From: Desulfobacterales bacterium
Lineage (GTDB): Bacteria; Desulfobacterota; Desulfobacteria; Desulfobacterales; C00003106
DNA: 18,737 nt
Assembly (NCBI GenBank): GCA_030672555.1
Contig: DAOVGD010000208.1
Span: 1 to 18,737 of the forward strand
Direction of reading: 5' to 3'
Part shown: in pieces, positions 7,897-14,410 of the stretch
Layout of the letters: every line of letters starts with the position of its first letter
Numbering within the stretch: the first letter of the stretch is position 1
Program-made: the position numbers and the translations under genes
Notes under the pieces: generated by a model
The model's database searches: none
What the model saw: the letters and a program-made list of their open reading frames with translations, nothing else
What the model was told of the DNA's origin: nothing

Positions 7897-8443
7897 GGAC
7901 CTCTTTCTCTTTTTCGCTCCCTATCTTATCAGCCATCTTAATGTGTTCATCGGTGATCTTTTGAATCTTCTCTTGGGCCCTAAATGCTTCATCTTCTGAG
8001 GTTTCACCGTCCTTTTTCAGCCCCTTGAGATCTTCATTGCTATCTCTTCGGACATTACGAATGGCAACTTTATATGACTCTACTATCTTGCGCACCACCT
8101 TTACCAATTCCTTACGCCGATCCTCAGTAAGAGGGGGGATAGAAATCCGGATCAGCTTTCCATCATTCATAGGGGTAAGACCGAGTTCGGATTTTAAGAT
8201 CGCCTTTTCGATATCTCCGATTACAGTACTATCCCATGGCTGAATGGTAATCAAACGGCTTTCAGGTATGGCAAGGGTGGCCACCTGATTTAATGGGGTC
8301 AGGGCGCCATAATATTCTACCTTGATTCCATCCAAAATGAACAGGGATGCCCTTCCGGTCCGCAGCTTTGTGAGCTCTTGTTTGAGAGCTTCAACCTTTT
8401 TCCCCATACTTTCTTTGGTATCTTCAAATATTATCTCAATCAT
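7886..8443 (-). CDS. frr: Ribosome recycling factor
   Basis: 185 residues, the standard length. With EF-G it splits post-termination ribosomes. Visible family features are the N-terminal helix containing ELTKLRTGRAS, the central LNQVATLAIPESRLITIQPWD strand region, and the C-terminal helices with DRRKELVKVV, the NVRRDSNEDLK segment and a long charged three-helix-bundle end. The ATG overlaps the pyrH stop by four bases (ATGA), so it is translationally coupled to pyrH. The order rpsB-tsf-pyrH-frr is one of the best conserved bacterial gene strings and confirms the call. Confidence 0.97.
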   Translation of the reverse strand: MIEIIFEDTKESMGKKVEALKQELTKLRTGRASLFILDGIKVEYYGALTPLNQVATLAIPESRLITIQPWDSTVIGDIEKAILKSELGLTPMNDGKLIRISIPPLTEDRRKELVKVVRKIVESYKVAIRNVRRDSNEDLKGLKKDGETSEDEAFRAQEKIQKITDEHIKMADKIGSEKEKEVLEF

Positions 8444-9165
8444 TTTTCAACTCCTCGAACACACGTCCCAATCGATTCACCACAAACGACCTTTTCAGTA
8501 TTTCCCTTTTTCCTCAAATCAAATACAATTATTGGGAGTTGATTGGTCATGGCCAAAGAGATAGCCGTGGAATCCATAACTTTCAGTTCCTTCTGAATAA
8601 CATCCAGGTATGTAATATCCTGCAACTTTTTTGCATTTTTGTTCTCAAGCGGATCTGAATCATAGATGCCATCCACCCTGGTTGCCTTCAACAAGACTTC
8701 GGCATGAATCTCCTGAGCCCTGAGGGCCGCGGCAGTGTCGGTGGTAAAATAAGGATTCCCTGTTCCGGCAGCAAAAATTACCACCCTCCCCTTTTCCAGA
8801 TGCCGGATGGCACGCCGCAGGATATACGGTTCGGCCACTTCCCGCATCTCAATCGCTGTCTGGACTCGTGTCGCCACCTTCTGCTTTTCAAGGGCATCCT
8901 GCAGAGCAAGACTGTTGATTACTGTAGCCAACATCCCCATATGATCCGCAGAGGCGCGATCCATTCCATAAGAACTGGCTGCAACTCCACGGAATATATT
9001 TCCGCCCCCTATGACAAGCGCAATCTGTACGCCAAGTTCATAGACAGCACGGACCTCCTTGGCCACATATTCGATCATCTCAGGATTGATACCAAATTTC
9101 TGATCACCCAGCAGAGCCTCACCGCTCAGTTTGAGCAGTATTCTTTTATACTTAGGGCCGGGCAT
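8440..9165 (-). CDS. pyrH: UMP kinase (uridylate kinase)
   Basis: 241 residues. Phosphorylates UMP to UDP with ATP; the bacterial type is a hexamer of the amino-acid-kinase fold, regulated by GTP and UTP. The N-terminal phosphate loop is KLSGEAL (from Lys12), and the glycine-rich GGGNIFRG begins at Gly53. Acceptor-site marks are DHMGMLATVINSLAL and the TGNPYFTTDTAAALRA stretch, followed by VDGIYDSDP. The stop of tsf lies four bases upstream and the stop of pyrH overlaps frr. Nothing unusual in length or motifs. Confidence 0.97.
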   Translation of the reverse strand: MPGPKYKRILLKLSGEALLGDQKFGINPEMIEYVAKEVRAVYELGVQIALVIGGGNIFRGVAASSYGMDRASADHMGMLATVINSLALQDALEKQKVATRVQTAIEMREVAEPYILRRAIRHLEKGRVVIFAAGTGNPYFTTDTAAALRAQEIHAEVLLKATRVDGIYDSDPLENKNAKKLQDITYLDVIQKELKVMDSTAISLAMTNQLPIIVFDLRKKGNTEKVVCGESIGTCVRGVEK

Positions 9166-9169
9166 ACAT

Positions 9170-9763
9170 TTATGTTCCTATCTGATAGCGTGCGCAACGT
9201 TTTATACTGATACTTTCGCCGGTCTTGGCTACCAATTCATTTAAAAGATCCTGAATGGTAAGGTCTGGATCTTTTACATATTTTTGGTTCATAAGACACG
9301 ATTCTTCCAAAAATTTCTTCAACTTACCTTCGGCTATTTTATCAACAATTTTATCAGGCTTTCCCATTTCCCGGGCCTGGGCGCGATAGATCTCCATTTC
9401 GCGCTCTTTGACCTCATCCGGGATATCTTCTTGTCTGATCCCAATTGGATCGGTAGCTGCTATGTGCATAGCCAGATTTCTGACGAATGACTTAAAATCA
9501 TCTGTTTTAGCAACAAAATCGGTCTCACAGTTGACCTCTACAAGAACGCCTAGCTGCTCCCCAGCGTGTATGTACGACTGGACAATCCCTTGAGATGTAG
9601 CGCGCCCTGCCCGCTTGTGTGCCTTTGCAAGACCCTTTTTGCGGAGAAAATCAACTGCCTTTTCCATATCTCCCTGGGCCTCTTTCAATGCCTCCTTACA
9701 GTCCATTATTCCGGCACTAGTCTGGTCACGGAGTTTTTTTACCATTGCTGCAGTAACTTCCAC
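9170..9763 (-). CDS. tsf: Elongation factor Ts (short form)
   Basis: 197 residues from a GTG start at 9763. This start fits the family N-terminus, which should begin just before VTAAMVKKLRDQTSAGIMDCK. AGAGGG lies about nine bases upstream. The frame remains open further upstream to a TTG at 9859, but that extension would be encoded by heptad repeats and is not EF-Ts-like. EF-Ts is the nucleotide exchange factor of EF-Tu. The N-terminal UBA-like domain (about 1-45), the EF-Tu contact motif TDFVAKTDDF and one core domain are present. The protein lacks the second half of the E. coli core domain, so it is of the short type (about 200 residues, as in Thermus). It is separated from rpsB by a 96-base spacer of repeats. 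Confidence 0.95.
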   Translation of the reverse strand: MEVTAAMVKKLRDQTSAGIMDCKEALKEAQGDMEKAVDFLRKKGLAKAHKRAGRATSQGIVQSYIHAGEQLGVLVEVNCETDFVAKTDDFKSFVRNLAMHIAATDPIGIRQEDIPDEVKEREMEIYRAQAREMGKPDKIVDKIAEGKLKKFLEESCLMNQKYVKDPDLTIQDLLNELVAKTGESISIKRCARYQIGT

Positions 9764-9783
9764 TGTTCTATTCCCTCTCCATT

Positions 9784-9860
9784 TTCTGGTTTCTGGTTTC
9801 TGACTTCTGACTTCTGACTTCTGGTTATTATCCAGCATCGAGCAACCAGCATCCAGCAAC
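9784..9860. repeat. Eleven-unit phased heptad array in the rpsB-tsf spacer
   Basis: Starting at 9784 the plus strand reads in uninterrupted 7-base units: TTCTGGT twice, TTCTGAC three times, TTCTGGT, a spacer heptad TATTATC, then CAGCATC, GAGCAAC, CAGCATC, CAGCAAC. The last unit ends at the rpsB stop codon. Two different heptad families therefore share one register, joined by a 7-base spacer. The array is transcribed as part of the operon leader for tsf. It could affect coupling between the two genes or mark a strand-slippage site. It is not a CRISPR array: the units are too short and there are no spacers. Confidence 0.85.
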
Positions 9861-10741
9861 TATTCCGCCTCGGCCTCGACTGTTTTAGCCTCTTCGGGCT
9901 CTTTAGACTCCTTTTTTATAATCTCTACAATCGGCCCTTCAGAGCCATCAGAGGCGACCGCCACCTCGCCTGCTGTCTGAGGCACAGCTACCGCTGCTGT
10001 CTCAACTCCCTCTTCAGCGGCTTTTTCCTTGTCGGATTCTGCTTGAATCCGTTCTTCAAAACGCTTCCGTCCCTCGATGCAGGCGTCTGCTATGCGTGAG
10101 GAAATAAGCCTTATCGCCCGGATGGCATCGTCATTTCCGGGAACAACGTAATCTATTTCGTCAGGATCGCAATTGGTATCGACAAGAGCGACAGTAGGAA
10201 TATTTAGTCGGCGAGCCTCGCTCACTGCGATACTCTCCTTATTCGTATCCACAACAAGCATTGCCCCTGGAAGTTCTTTCATAGTTCTAATCCCGCCCAG
10301 GTTCTTATCAAGCTTCTCCTGCTCCTTTTCCAGCTTCAGGATCTCTTTTTTGGGGAAACGGTTAATCGATCCGTCTGCCTTCATTGTAGTTAGTTCGTTC
10401 AGCCGATCAATTCCTTTTTTGATAGTTTGAAAGTTGGTCAGCATACCGCCCAACCAACGGTTTTGAACATAAAACATCTCGCAACGATTTGCCTCTTCAT
10501 AGATCGAATCCCGGGCCTGCTTTTTGGTTCCCACAAAGAGGACAGACTTCCCATCAGCGACAGTGTTGACGACCATATTATAGGCTACGTCAAACATCCG
10601 AACCGTCTTCTGCAGGTCAACGATATAGATACCGTTGCGCGCGCCAAAAATATACTTTTTCATCTTGGGATTCCAGCGACGCGTCTGATGCCCGAAGTGA
10701 ACCCCCGCTTCAAGTAACTGTTTCATAGTAATGTGAGCCAT
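9860..10741 (-). CDS. rpsB: 30S ribosomal protein S2
   Basis: 293 residues from the ATG at 10741, which has AAGGAG six bases upstream and gives the canonical N-terminus MAHITMKQLLEAGVHFGH. An in-frame ATG at 10795 is rejected because the added residues are not S2-like. Core features are TRRWNPKMKKYIFGARNG, the coiled-coil region (about residues 100-160) and the C-terminal DTNCDPDEIDYVVPGNDDA. The last ~65 residues form an acidic, Ala/Glu-rich tail beyond the usual ~240-residue core; such tails are seen in several deltaproteobacteria. S2 binds the small subunit late in assembly and is needed for S1 docking. First gene of the operon. Confidence 0.97.
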   Translation of the reverse strand: MAHITMKQLLEAGVHFGHQTRRWNPKMKKYIFGARNGIYIVDLQKTVRMFDVAYNMVVNTVADGKSVLFVGTKKQARDSIYEEANRCEMFYVQNRWLGGMLTNFQTIKKGIDRLNELTTMKADGSINRFPKKEILKLEKEQEKLDKNLGGIRTMKELPGAMLVVDTNKESIAVSEARRLNIPTVALVDTNCDPDEIDYVVPGNDDAIRAIRLISSRIADACIEGRKRFEERIQAESDKEKAAEEGVETAAVAVPQTAGEVAVASDGSEGPIVEIIKKESKEPEEAKTVEAEAE

Positions 10742-10784
10742 TGTTTTCTCCTTAACTTGGTTTTTATCCTCCGTCCTCTTCACC

Positions 10785-10822
10785 CCTGTTTTCAACCTAC
10801 GGCAAAAGGCACCAAAAACAGG
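10785..10822 (-). promoter_or_regulatory. Inverted repeat in the rpsB mRNA leader
   Basis: On the minus strand, 44 bases before rpsB, CCTGTTTT (10822-10815) can pair with AAAACAGG (10792-10785) around a 22-base loop. In E. coli and relatives S2 represses its own operon through a structured leader; this stem could serve a similar role, but it does not match a motif that I can verify. Eight base pairs with a large loop could also be chance. Confidence 0.3.
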
Positions 10823-10869
10823 TCCAAGGACGTGTGAAATTTGGTAGAACTCTTCAACCGGATTTGTTT

Positions 10870-10896
10870 ATCATACCATTTTGGAATTTGCAACAA
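10870..10896 (-). promoter_or_regulatory. Candidate sigma-70 promoter of the rpsB-rseP operon
   Basis: On the minus strand a -35-like TTGTTG (10896-10891) and a -10 TATGAT (10875-10870, five of six consensus bases) are 15 bases apart; TTTGTT one base upstream would give 16. The start point would be near 10863, leaving a leader of about 120 bases before rpsB. It is the best match upstream of the operon; spacing is slightly short. Confidence 0.45.
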
Positions 10897-10991
10897 AAAT
10901 TGTGTGTTGGACCACGGACAAACGACCTTGACAATATGGAACAAAATGATAATGTACTGAACTTAACTCCACTTCGTTTCGCAATTTGTCG

Positions 10992-11069
10992 AGTCGTTAA
11001 ATCGTCGAGTGGTCGAGTCGGATATCGGCTGCCTACTTGACTACTTGACCAATTGACTACTCGACTAAA
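10992..11069. repeat. Phased octad element with inverted arms
   Basis: The left arm has four 8-base units in register: AGTCGTTA, AATCGTCG, AGTGGTCG, AGTCGGAT (10992-11023). After 14 bases the right arm has four units in register: TGACTACT, TGACCAAT, TGACTACT, CGACTAAA (11038-11069). The right units are roughly the reverse complements of the left ones (AGTNGTCR). The element sits between the rpsB promoter region and the tRNA gene. It resembles the element at 15202-15260 in unit sequence and plan. Around it (10823-10990 and 11070-11151) I see no gene. Confidence 0.75.
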
Positions 11070-11092
11070 GTCATAGGTACATCAGGGATGTT

Positions 11093-11121
11093 TTATTAAC
11101 TAAAAATAGAAATTCTATACT
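11093..11121 (+). promoter_or_regulatory. Possible promoter of tRNA-Arg
   Basis: TTATTA (11093-11098) and TATACT (11116-11121, five of six -10 bases) are 17 bases apart, about 30 bases before the tRNA. The -35 match is poor. A better -35 (TTGACA 10928-10933 with TAATGT at 10950) lies about 200 bases upstream and is an alternative. Two copies of GTCACCAT (11131-11138 and 11142-11149), 11 bases apart, lie between the -10 and the tRNA. Confidence 0.3.
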
Positions 11122-11151
11122 ATCAAGTTAGTCACCATTTTGTCACCATGA

Positions 11152-11227
11152 GGGCGATTAGCTCAGAGGATAGAGCACAAGCCTCCGGAGCTTGGTGTCG
11201 CGGGTTCGACTCCCGCATCGCCCTCCA
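11152..11227 (+). tRNA. tRNA-Arg (anticodon CCG)
   Basis: 76 bases fold as a complete cloverleaf. The acceptor stem is GGGCGAT/ATCGCCC, the D arm is GCTC/GAGC with an 8-base loop, and the anticodon stem CAAGC/GCTTG closes the loop CTCCGGA with anticodon CCG. The variable loop has 5 bases, the T arm is GCGGG-TTCGACT-CCCGC, and CCA is encoded. It reads the CGG codon. The base before CCA (discriminator, position 73) is T, whereas A or G is usual for arginine tRNAs; all other positions look normal. The gene ends 14 bases before the 3' end of the convergent holA. Confidence 0.95.
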
Positions 11228-11241
11228 ATTTACCACTCAAA

Positions 11242-12618
11242 TTAAGCCCCACCTCTGCAAATCTTCACTATCAATTGTTCCATCACTATCTTGGGTGATT
11301 GAGGGGATAATTTTAGACGGCTGTCTGTATCAAGAAGAAGCGGCATGGCCCGGAGCAGTTCCTCAAATTCGAAGTTATCTGCCTGAAGCAAGGTCTTATA
11401 CAGGACAAAGGGATGTGCAGTGGTCATAAAACCACCCATAGTGCTCTTTTTGATCTCAGGTAAAATGACACTTTGAAAAGCTGCATAACTCAAACCGGCC
11501 CTCCACCCGCGGCCATGATCGCTTCGGATAAAATCCTTGGCGAGAATAAGCTTACGTATCTGATTTACTATTGTTGCAAGCACCGGAAGCGGGTGGACGT
11601 TATTTTCCAAAAGGTTGTGCAGGATAAGGAGACCACGTTCTGTATCCCTTTCCCCTATTACATTCCCCAACTCATATAGTGGATCTTCACGGGAACGCTC
11701 TGTCACTTCTTTAATATCTGAGGCAGTTATTTTTTTACGGCCCCCCATATACTGGATCACCTTCTCCAGTTCACTGACAAAGCGGCGCAGGTCATATCCT
11801 GTCCGGTCGAGCAATGTGGAAAGACCGGCATGATCCATAGTTTTTTCATGCTTTTTTAATATTGACTCCATCTTCATTCTGAAAAGGTTTAATTGGGCCT
11901 TCCGGTCCGCGGTTCGCGTACCCGAAGGAGCAGAGCAATCAACGACGGTTCCGAGCTTCTTAATAGTCTTATACAGTGTGCGCCTCTTGTCCACAAATGA
12001 CGCAGTCAGCACAAGGATATTGTCCGCCGGGAGCCCCTCCTTTAGCAGTTCTTCCAGTATTGAGAGATCGTCTTGACAACTTGGCAGCGGTATCCTCTGG
12101 TCAACCGCATATTTGATTACATCATCAAGCCAACCTACCTGCTCAACATCTCTTTTGAATCCAAAATGCTTCTCCCAAGTGGCGTCAGAGATATTGCGCC
12201 AGGCCCCGTCTTTTATGTCATCCAGTGACCACCCTGTCAGCGCCAATGCGTCAAAAAAATAGAGCGCGGCCTTTCGGTATTCCTTTTCGTCAATGGCTGC
12301 CCTGGACTTTGCAAAGATTGCCTCGGCATCCTTTTTTGAGACAAATATCCTTGACTCCTGGACAGCCACGACCTTTCGGGTCGGAATCATCGGGAAGGTG
12401 TTGAGTCGTTCGACTGTATCGTGAATATTCTCCGTGCGTCCGTCGATAGCCTCGTAGTTTAACACACGATCGCTCTTGGGAATCAGACAATCTATGATCG
12501 CCTTAAACGCCGATTTATATAAAAACTCGTCACCATAAAGTAGATATACCGGTGAGACATCCCCCTTCTTGATGGTCGTAAGGAGCCCTTCCAGTTCCTT
12601 ATGATTAATCTCTGCCAT
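11242..12618 (-). CDS. holA: DNA polymerase III, delta subunit (HolA), with an internal insertion
   Basis: 458 residues from the ATG at 12618; a GTG at 12624 would add two residues but has a worse ribosome binding site. HolA opens the sliding clamp inside the clamp-loader complex. The N-terminal fold is recognisable (PVYLLYGDEFLYKSAF, residues ~23-38), then RKVVAVQESRIF. Between about residues 95 and 193 is a segment (KKDAEAIFAKSRAAI ... DDLSIL) that ordinary HolA (about 340 residues) lacks. It includes an ALYFFDALALTGWSLDDIKD stretch rich in helix formers. Family features resume with NILVLTASFVDKRRTLYKTI, TGYDLRRFVSELEKVI and a C-terminal domain with HPLPVLATIVNQIRKLILA. The enzyme should still work because the insertion falls between conserved strands; similar insertions occur in deltaproteobacterial HolA as far as I recall. 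Confidence 0.88.
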   Translation of the reverse strand: MAEINHKELEGLLTTIKKGDVSPVYLLYGDEFLYKSAFKAIIDCLIPKSDRVLNYEAIDGRTENIHDTVERLNTFPMIPTRKVVAVQESRIFVSKKDAEAIFAKSRAAIDEKEYRKAALYFFDALALTGWSLDDIKDGAWRNISDATWEKHFGFKRDVEQVGWLDDVIKYAVDQRIPLPSCQDDLSILEELLKEGLPADNILVLTASFVDKRRTLYKTIKKLGTVVDCSAPSGTRTADRKAQLNLFRMKMESILKKHEKTMDHAGLSTLLDRTGYDLRRFVSELEKVIQYMGGRKKITASDIKEVTERSREDPLYELGNVIGERDTERGLLILHNLLENNVHPLPVLATIVNQIRKLILAKDFIRSDHGRGWRAGLSYAAFQSVILPEIKKSTMGGFMTTAHPFVLYKTLLQADNFEFEELLRAMPLLLDTDSRLKLSPQSPKIVMEQLIVKICRGGA

Positions 12619-12645
12619 ATTCACTCACATGGTAAAATTGAAATT

Positions 12646-12659
12646 AGCTGATAGCTGAT
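12646..12659. repeat. Short heptad repeat upstream of holA
   Basis: AGCTGAT occurs twice in tandem at 12646-12652 and 12653-12659, about 30 bases upstream of the holA start. The unit length again is seven, as in the larger arrays of this window, but two copies alone could be chance. Confidence 0.4.
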
Positions 12660-12731
12660 GATTCGATCACAAAACCAATTACAAGTCAATGACATCCTAT
12701 TCCAAAAAAAGTGCCCTTGGGGGACTCGCCC

Positions 12732-12743
12732 AAATTCGAATTT
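12732..12743. promoter_or_regulatory. Perfect 12-bp palindrome, possible operator
   Basis: AAATTCGAATTT reads the same on both strands. It lies 15 bases upstream of a -35 box for the lysC direction and in the divergent holA upstream region. A perfect 12-base dyad here could be a repressor site, but AT-rich palindromes of this size also arise by chance. Just left of it TTGGG and CCCAA (12719-12733) form a weak stem. Confidence 0.25.
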
Positions 12744-12758
12744 AGGTCATTTTTTGAC

Positions 12759-12787
12759 TTGACAATGGAGAGTGCCTCAGCTAAAAA
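12759..12787 (+). promoter_or_regulatory. Candidate sigma-70 promoter P1 upstream of lysC
   Basis: A perfect -35 TTGACA (12759-12764) is followed after 17 bases by TAAAAA (12782-12787, four of six -10 bases). It points toward lysC, about 400 bases away, with a second promoter and a MITE in between. Confidence 0.45.
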
Positions 12788-12822
12788 TAATCGGTTATAA
12801 CTATAAAAATATCTTGCACTTT

Positions 12823-12851
12823 TTGGATCTTTTGTTGTTCAGAGGTATGAT
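12823..12851 (+). promoter_or_regulatory. Candidate sigma-70 promoter P2 upstream of lysC
   Basis: TTGGAT (12823-12828) and TATGAT (12846-12851, five of six) are separated by exactly 17 bases. Transcription would begin near 12858 and run through the 173-base MITE before reaching lysC, giving a leader of about 330 bases. I see no lysine riboswitch in that leader. Confidence 0.5.
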
Positions 12852-12857
12852 ATAAAA

Positions 12858-13019
12858 TTAAAGATTATGCTCATTGCAGCATAGTTTTTCTTTTTGATAT
12901 TTTTTCCTTTCTTCTTCCGGGAGTGGGGTACAGCGTTTGTTCCAAATGCCATCAGGACATATGACCAAACAATCTTTTTTAAAGATTGGACAATATGAGA
13001 CCTTTGAAAAACGCGACAT
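12858..13019 (-). pseudogene. Small Cys-rich ORF whose start was replaced by a MITE end
   Basis: From an ATG inside the MITE end (13019) the frame gives 53 residues: MSRFSKVS from the element, then YCPIFKKDCLVICPDGIW, KRC, a charged PEEERKKYQKEK stretch and LCC before the end. The six Cys in the host-derived part suggest a small metal-binding or disulfide protein. The open frame also extends through the whole element to 13169. If the element and one copy of its flanking ATA are removed, the frame joins ATG AGT GCC ACT at 13198 and stays open, but that start overlaps the first codons of lysC on the other strand. So either a small gene was interrupted or this is chance. No ribosome binding site is seen before the internal ATG. 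Confidence 0.35.
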
Positions 13020-13168
13020 TTTTTCGTCAGGCAAGTTGAGCGAAGTGAAATCCCGTCGCCGGGGGAAGGCGAAAATTTTAACCTGAGGAATACATTGGGT
13101 ATTTTGAGGATTAAAATTTGAAGCCTGACGCCGCATCACGGGAAAATGGCAGTTTTTCAAAGGTCTCA
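12996..13168. mobile_element. MITE-like element, copy 2 (173 bp)
   Basis: Perfect 17-base terminal inverted repeats: TGAGACCTTTGAAAAAC at 12996-13012, complement at 13152-13168. Pairing then continues imperfectly (CATTTTTTCGTCAGGC against the complement of CCTGACGCCGCATCACGGG). ATA flanks both ends (12993-12995 and 13169-13171), a possible 3-base target duplication. No protein is encoded by the element alone. Compared with copy 1 (3834-4088) it lacks the extra GC-rich stem-loops in the middle. It is inserted 19 bases before the lysC start and downstream of both candidate promoters, so it is part of the lysC leader RNA. Confidence 0.82.
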
Positions 13169-13187
13169 ATATGACGGGGGGTAGTAA

Positions 13188-14405
13188 GTGGCACTCATTG
13201 TACAGAAATACGGAGGCACATCGGTTGGCGATGTCGACAGGATAAGGAATGTAGCCAATCGAGTTATAAAAAAGTACCAGGCAGGCAACGACCTCGTGGT
13301 AGTGCTATCAGCCATGGCAGGTGTGACTGATCAGTTGATTAATCTGGCCCATCAGGTTGCCGAGAGCCCGGATGAACGGGAGTTGGATGTATTGCTTGCG
13401 ACAGGAGAGCAGACCACGGTTTCGCTCCTCGCCATGATGTTTAACTCTATGGGCTTTCCGGCCGTCTCTTTTTTAGGATTTCAGGCGGAACTTTTGACCA
13501 ATGAGGCCCATGGCCGCGCCCGGATTCAGGAAATCCATGTGGATCGTATTCGAAAGGCGCTTGACCAGAAAAAAATTGTCACAGTGGCCGGGTTCCAGGG
13601 GTGGACCCGGAGTGGGAACATCACCACGCTTGGGCGAGGGGGGTCTGATACCTCTGCGGTGGCATTGGCCGCTGCTCTAAAAGCTGATTCGTGCGAAATT
13701 TATACTGATGTAGATGGTGTCTATACCACTGATCCCACTATATGCAGCAAGGCGAGAAAGCTGAAAAAAATATCGTATGATGAGATGCTGGAAATGGCCA
13801 GTCTTGGCGCAAAGGTACTTCAGATACGATCTGTTGAGTTCGCCAAGAAATTTAATGTTCCAATTCATGTGAGATCGTCGTTTAACGAGGAGGAAGGGAC
13901 CATGGTCATCAGAGAAGAAAAAGATATGGAAAAAGTATTGGTGTCCGGAATCGCTTACGATAAAAATCAGGCACGTATTACCCTGACCAAGGTTCCGGAT
14001 CGTCCGGGTATTGCGGCGAAGATCTTTACACCAATGGCACAAGCAGGAATCGAAGTAGATATGATCATACAAAATACCCGCGCCGGTGGCCTGACAGACC
14101 TCACTTTTACTGTCGCAACGCCTGACTATAAAAAGGCTTTGGATATACAGCAGAATCTGGCAGATGAGATCGGTGCGGAAGGTGTTTATAGTGATGAAAA
14201 TATTGCAAAGGTTTCCATCATAGGAGTAGGGATGCGAAGCCATGCAGGTGTTGCGGCCAAGATGTTTTCTGTCCTGTCAAAAGAGAATATTAATATTACG
14301 ATGATCAGTACATCTGAAATCAAGGTCTCCTGTGTTATTGAAGAAAAGTATACTGAGTTGGCTATTAGGGTACTACATGATGCGTTTGAATTGGATAAAG
14401 CTTAA
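13188..14405 (+). CDS. lysC: Aspartate kinase (monofunctional, two ACT domains)
   Basis: 405 residues from a GTG at 13188, chosen because the product then starts MALIVQKYGGTSVGD, the family N-terminus; GGGGGG about seven bases upstream is a weak ribosome binding site. It phosphorylates aspartate, the first step to lysine, threonine, methionine and diaminopimelate. The kinase domain (about 1-245) carries KYGGTSVG, the LLATGEQTT block and the substrate/ATP region GRGGSDTSAVALAAAL with DVDGVYTTDP. Two C-terminal ACT domains (about 265-330 and 340-400; VPDRPGIAAKIF and GVGMRSHAGVAAKMF) should bind lysine and/or threonine for feedback control. The size matches the LysC alpha form. No partner biosynthetic gene is adjacent. 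Its leader carries a MITE. Confidence 0.96.
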   Translation: MALIVQKYGGTSVGDVDRIRNVANRVIKKYQAGNDLVVVLSAMAGVTDQLINLAHQVAESPDERELDVLLATGEQTTVSLLAMMFNSMGFPAVSFLGFQAELLTNEAHGRARIQEIHVDRIRKALDQKKIVTVAGFQGWTRSGNITTLGRGGSDTSAVALAAALKADSCEIYTDVDGVYTTDPTICSKARKLKKISYDEMLEMASLGAKVLQIRSVEFAKKFNVPIHVRSSFNEEEGTMVIREEKDMEKVLVSGIAYDKNQARITLTKVPDRPGIAAKIFTPMAQAGIEVDMIIQNTRAGGLTDLTFTVATPDYKKALDIQQNLADEIGAEGVYSDENIAKVSIIGVGMRSHAGVAAKMFSVLSKENINITMISTSEIKVSCVIEEKYTELAIRVLHDAFELDKA

Positions 14406-14410
14406 TAAAA

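Noticed and set aside
9764..9859. N-terminal extension of EF-Ts by 32 residues from a TTG
   Set aside because: The extension is a translation of heptad repeats, and the canonical EF-Ts N-terminus begins at the GTG at 9763.
4138..10741. Novelty in the eight-gene operon order
   Set aside because: The order rpsB-tsf-pyrH-frr-uppS-cdsA-dxr-rseP is a well-known conserved bacterial string.
10742..10795. 18-residue N-terminal extension of ribosomal protein S2
   Set aside because: The ATG at 10741 has a strong ribosome binding site and the conserved S2 start MAHITMKQLL.
12852..13187. Lysine riboswitch in the lysC leader
   Set aside because: The leader is mostly the MITE; I could not find the multi-helix arrangement or conserved core expected for that riboswitch.
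13677..14243. 188-codon frame antisense to lysC
   Set aside because: It lies entirely within the conserved aspartate kinase frame and shows no protein-family features.
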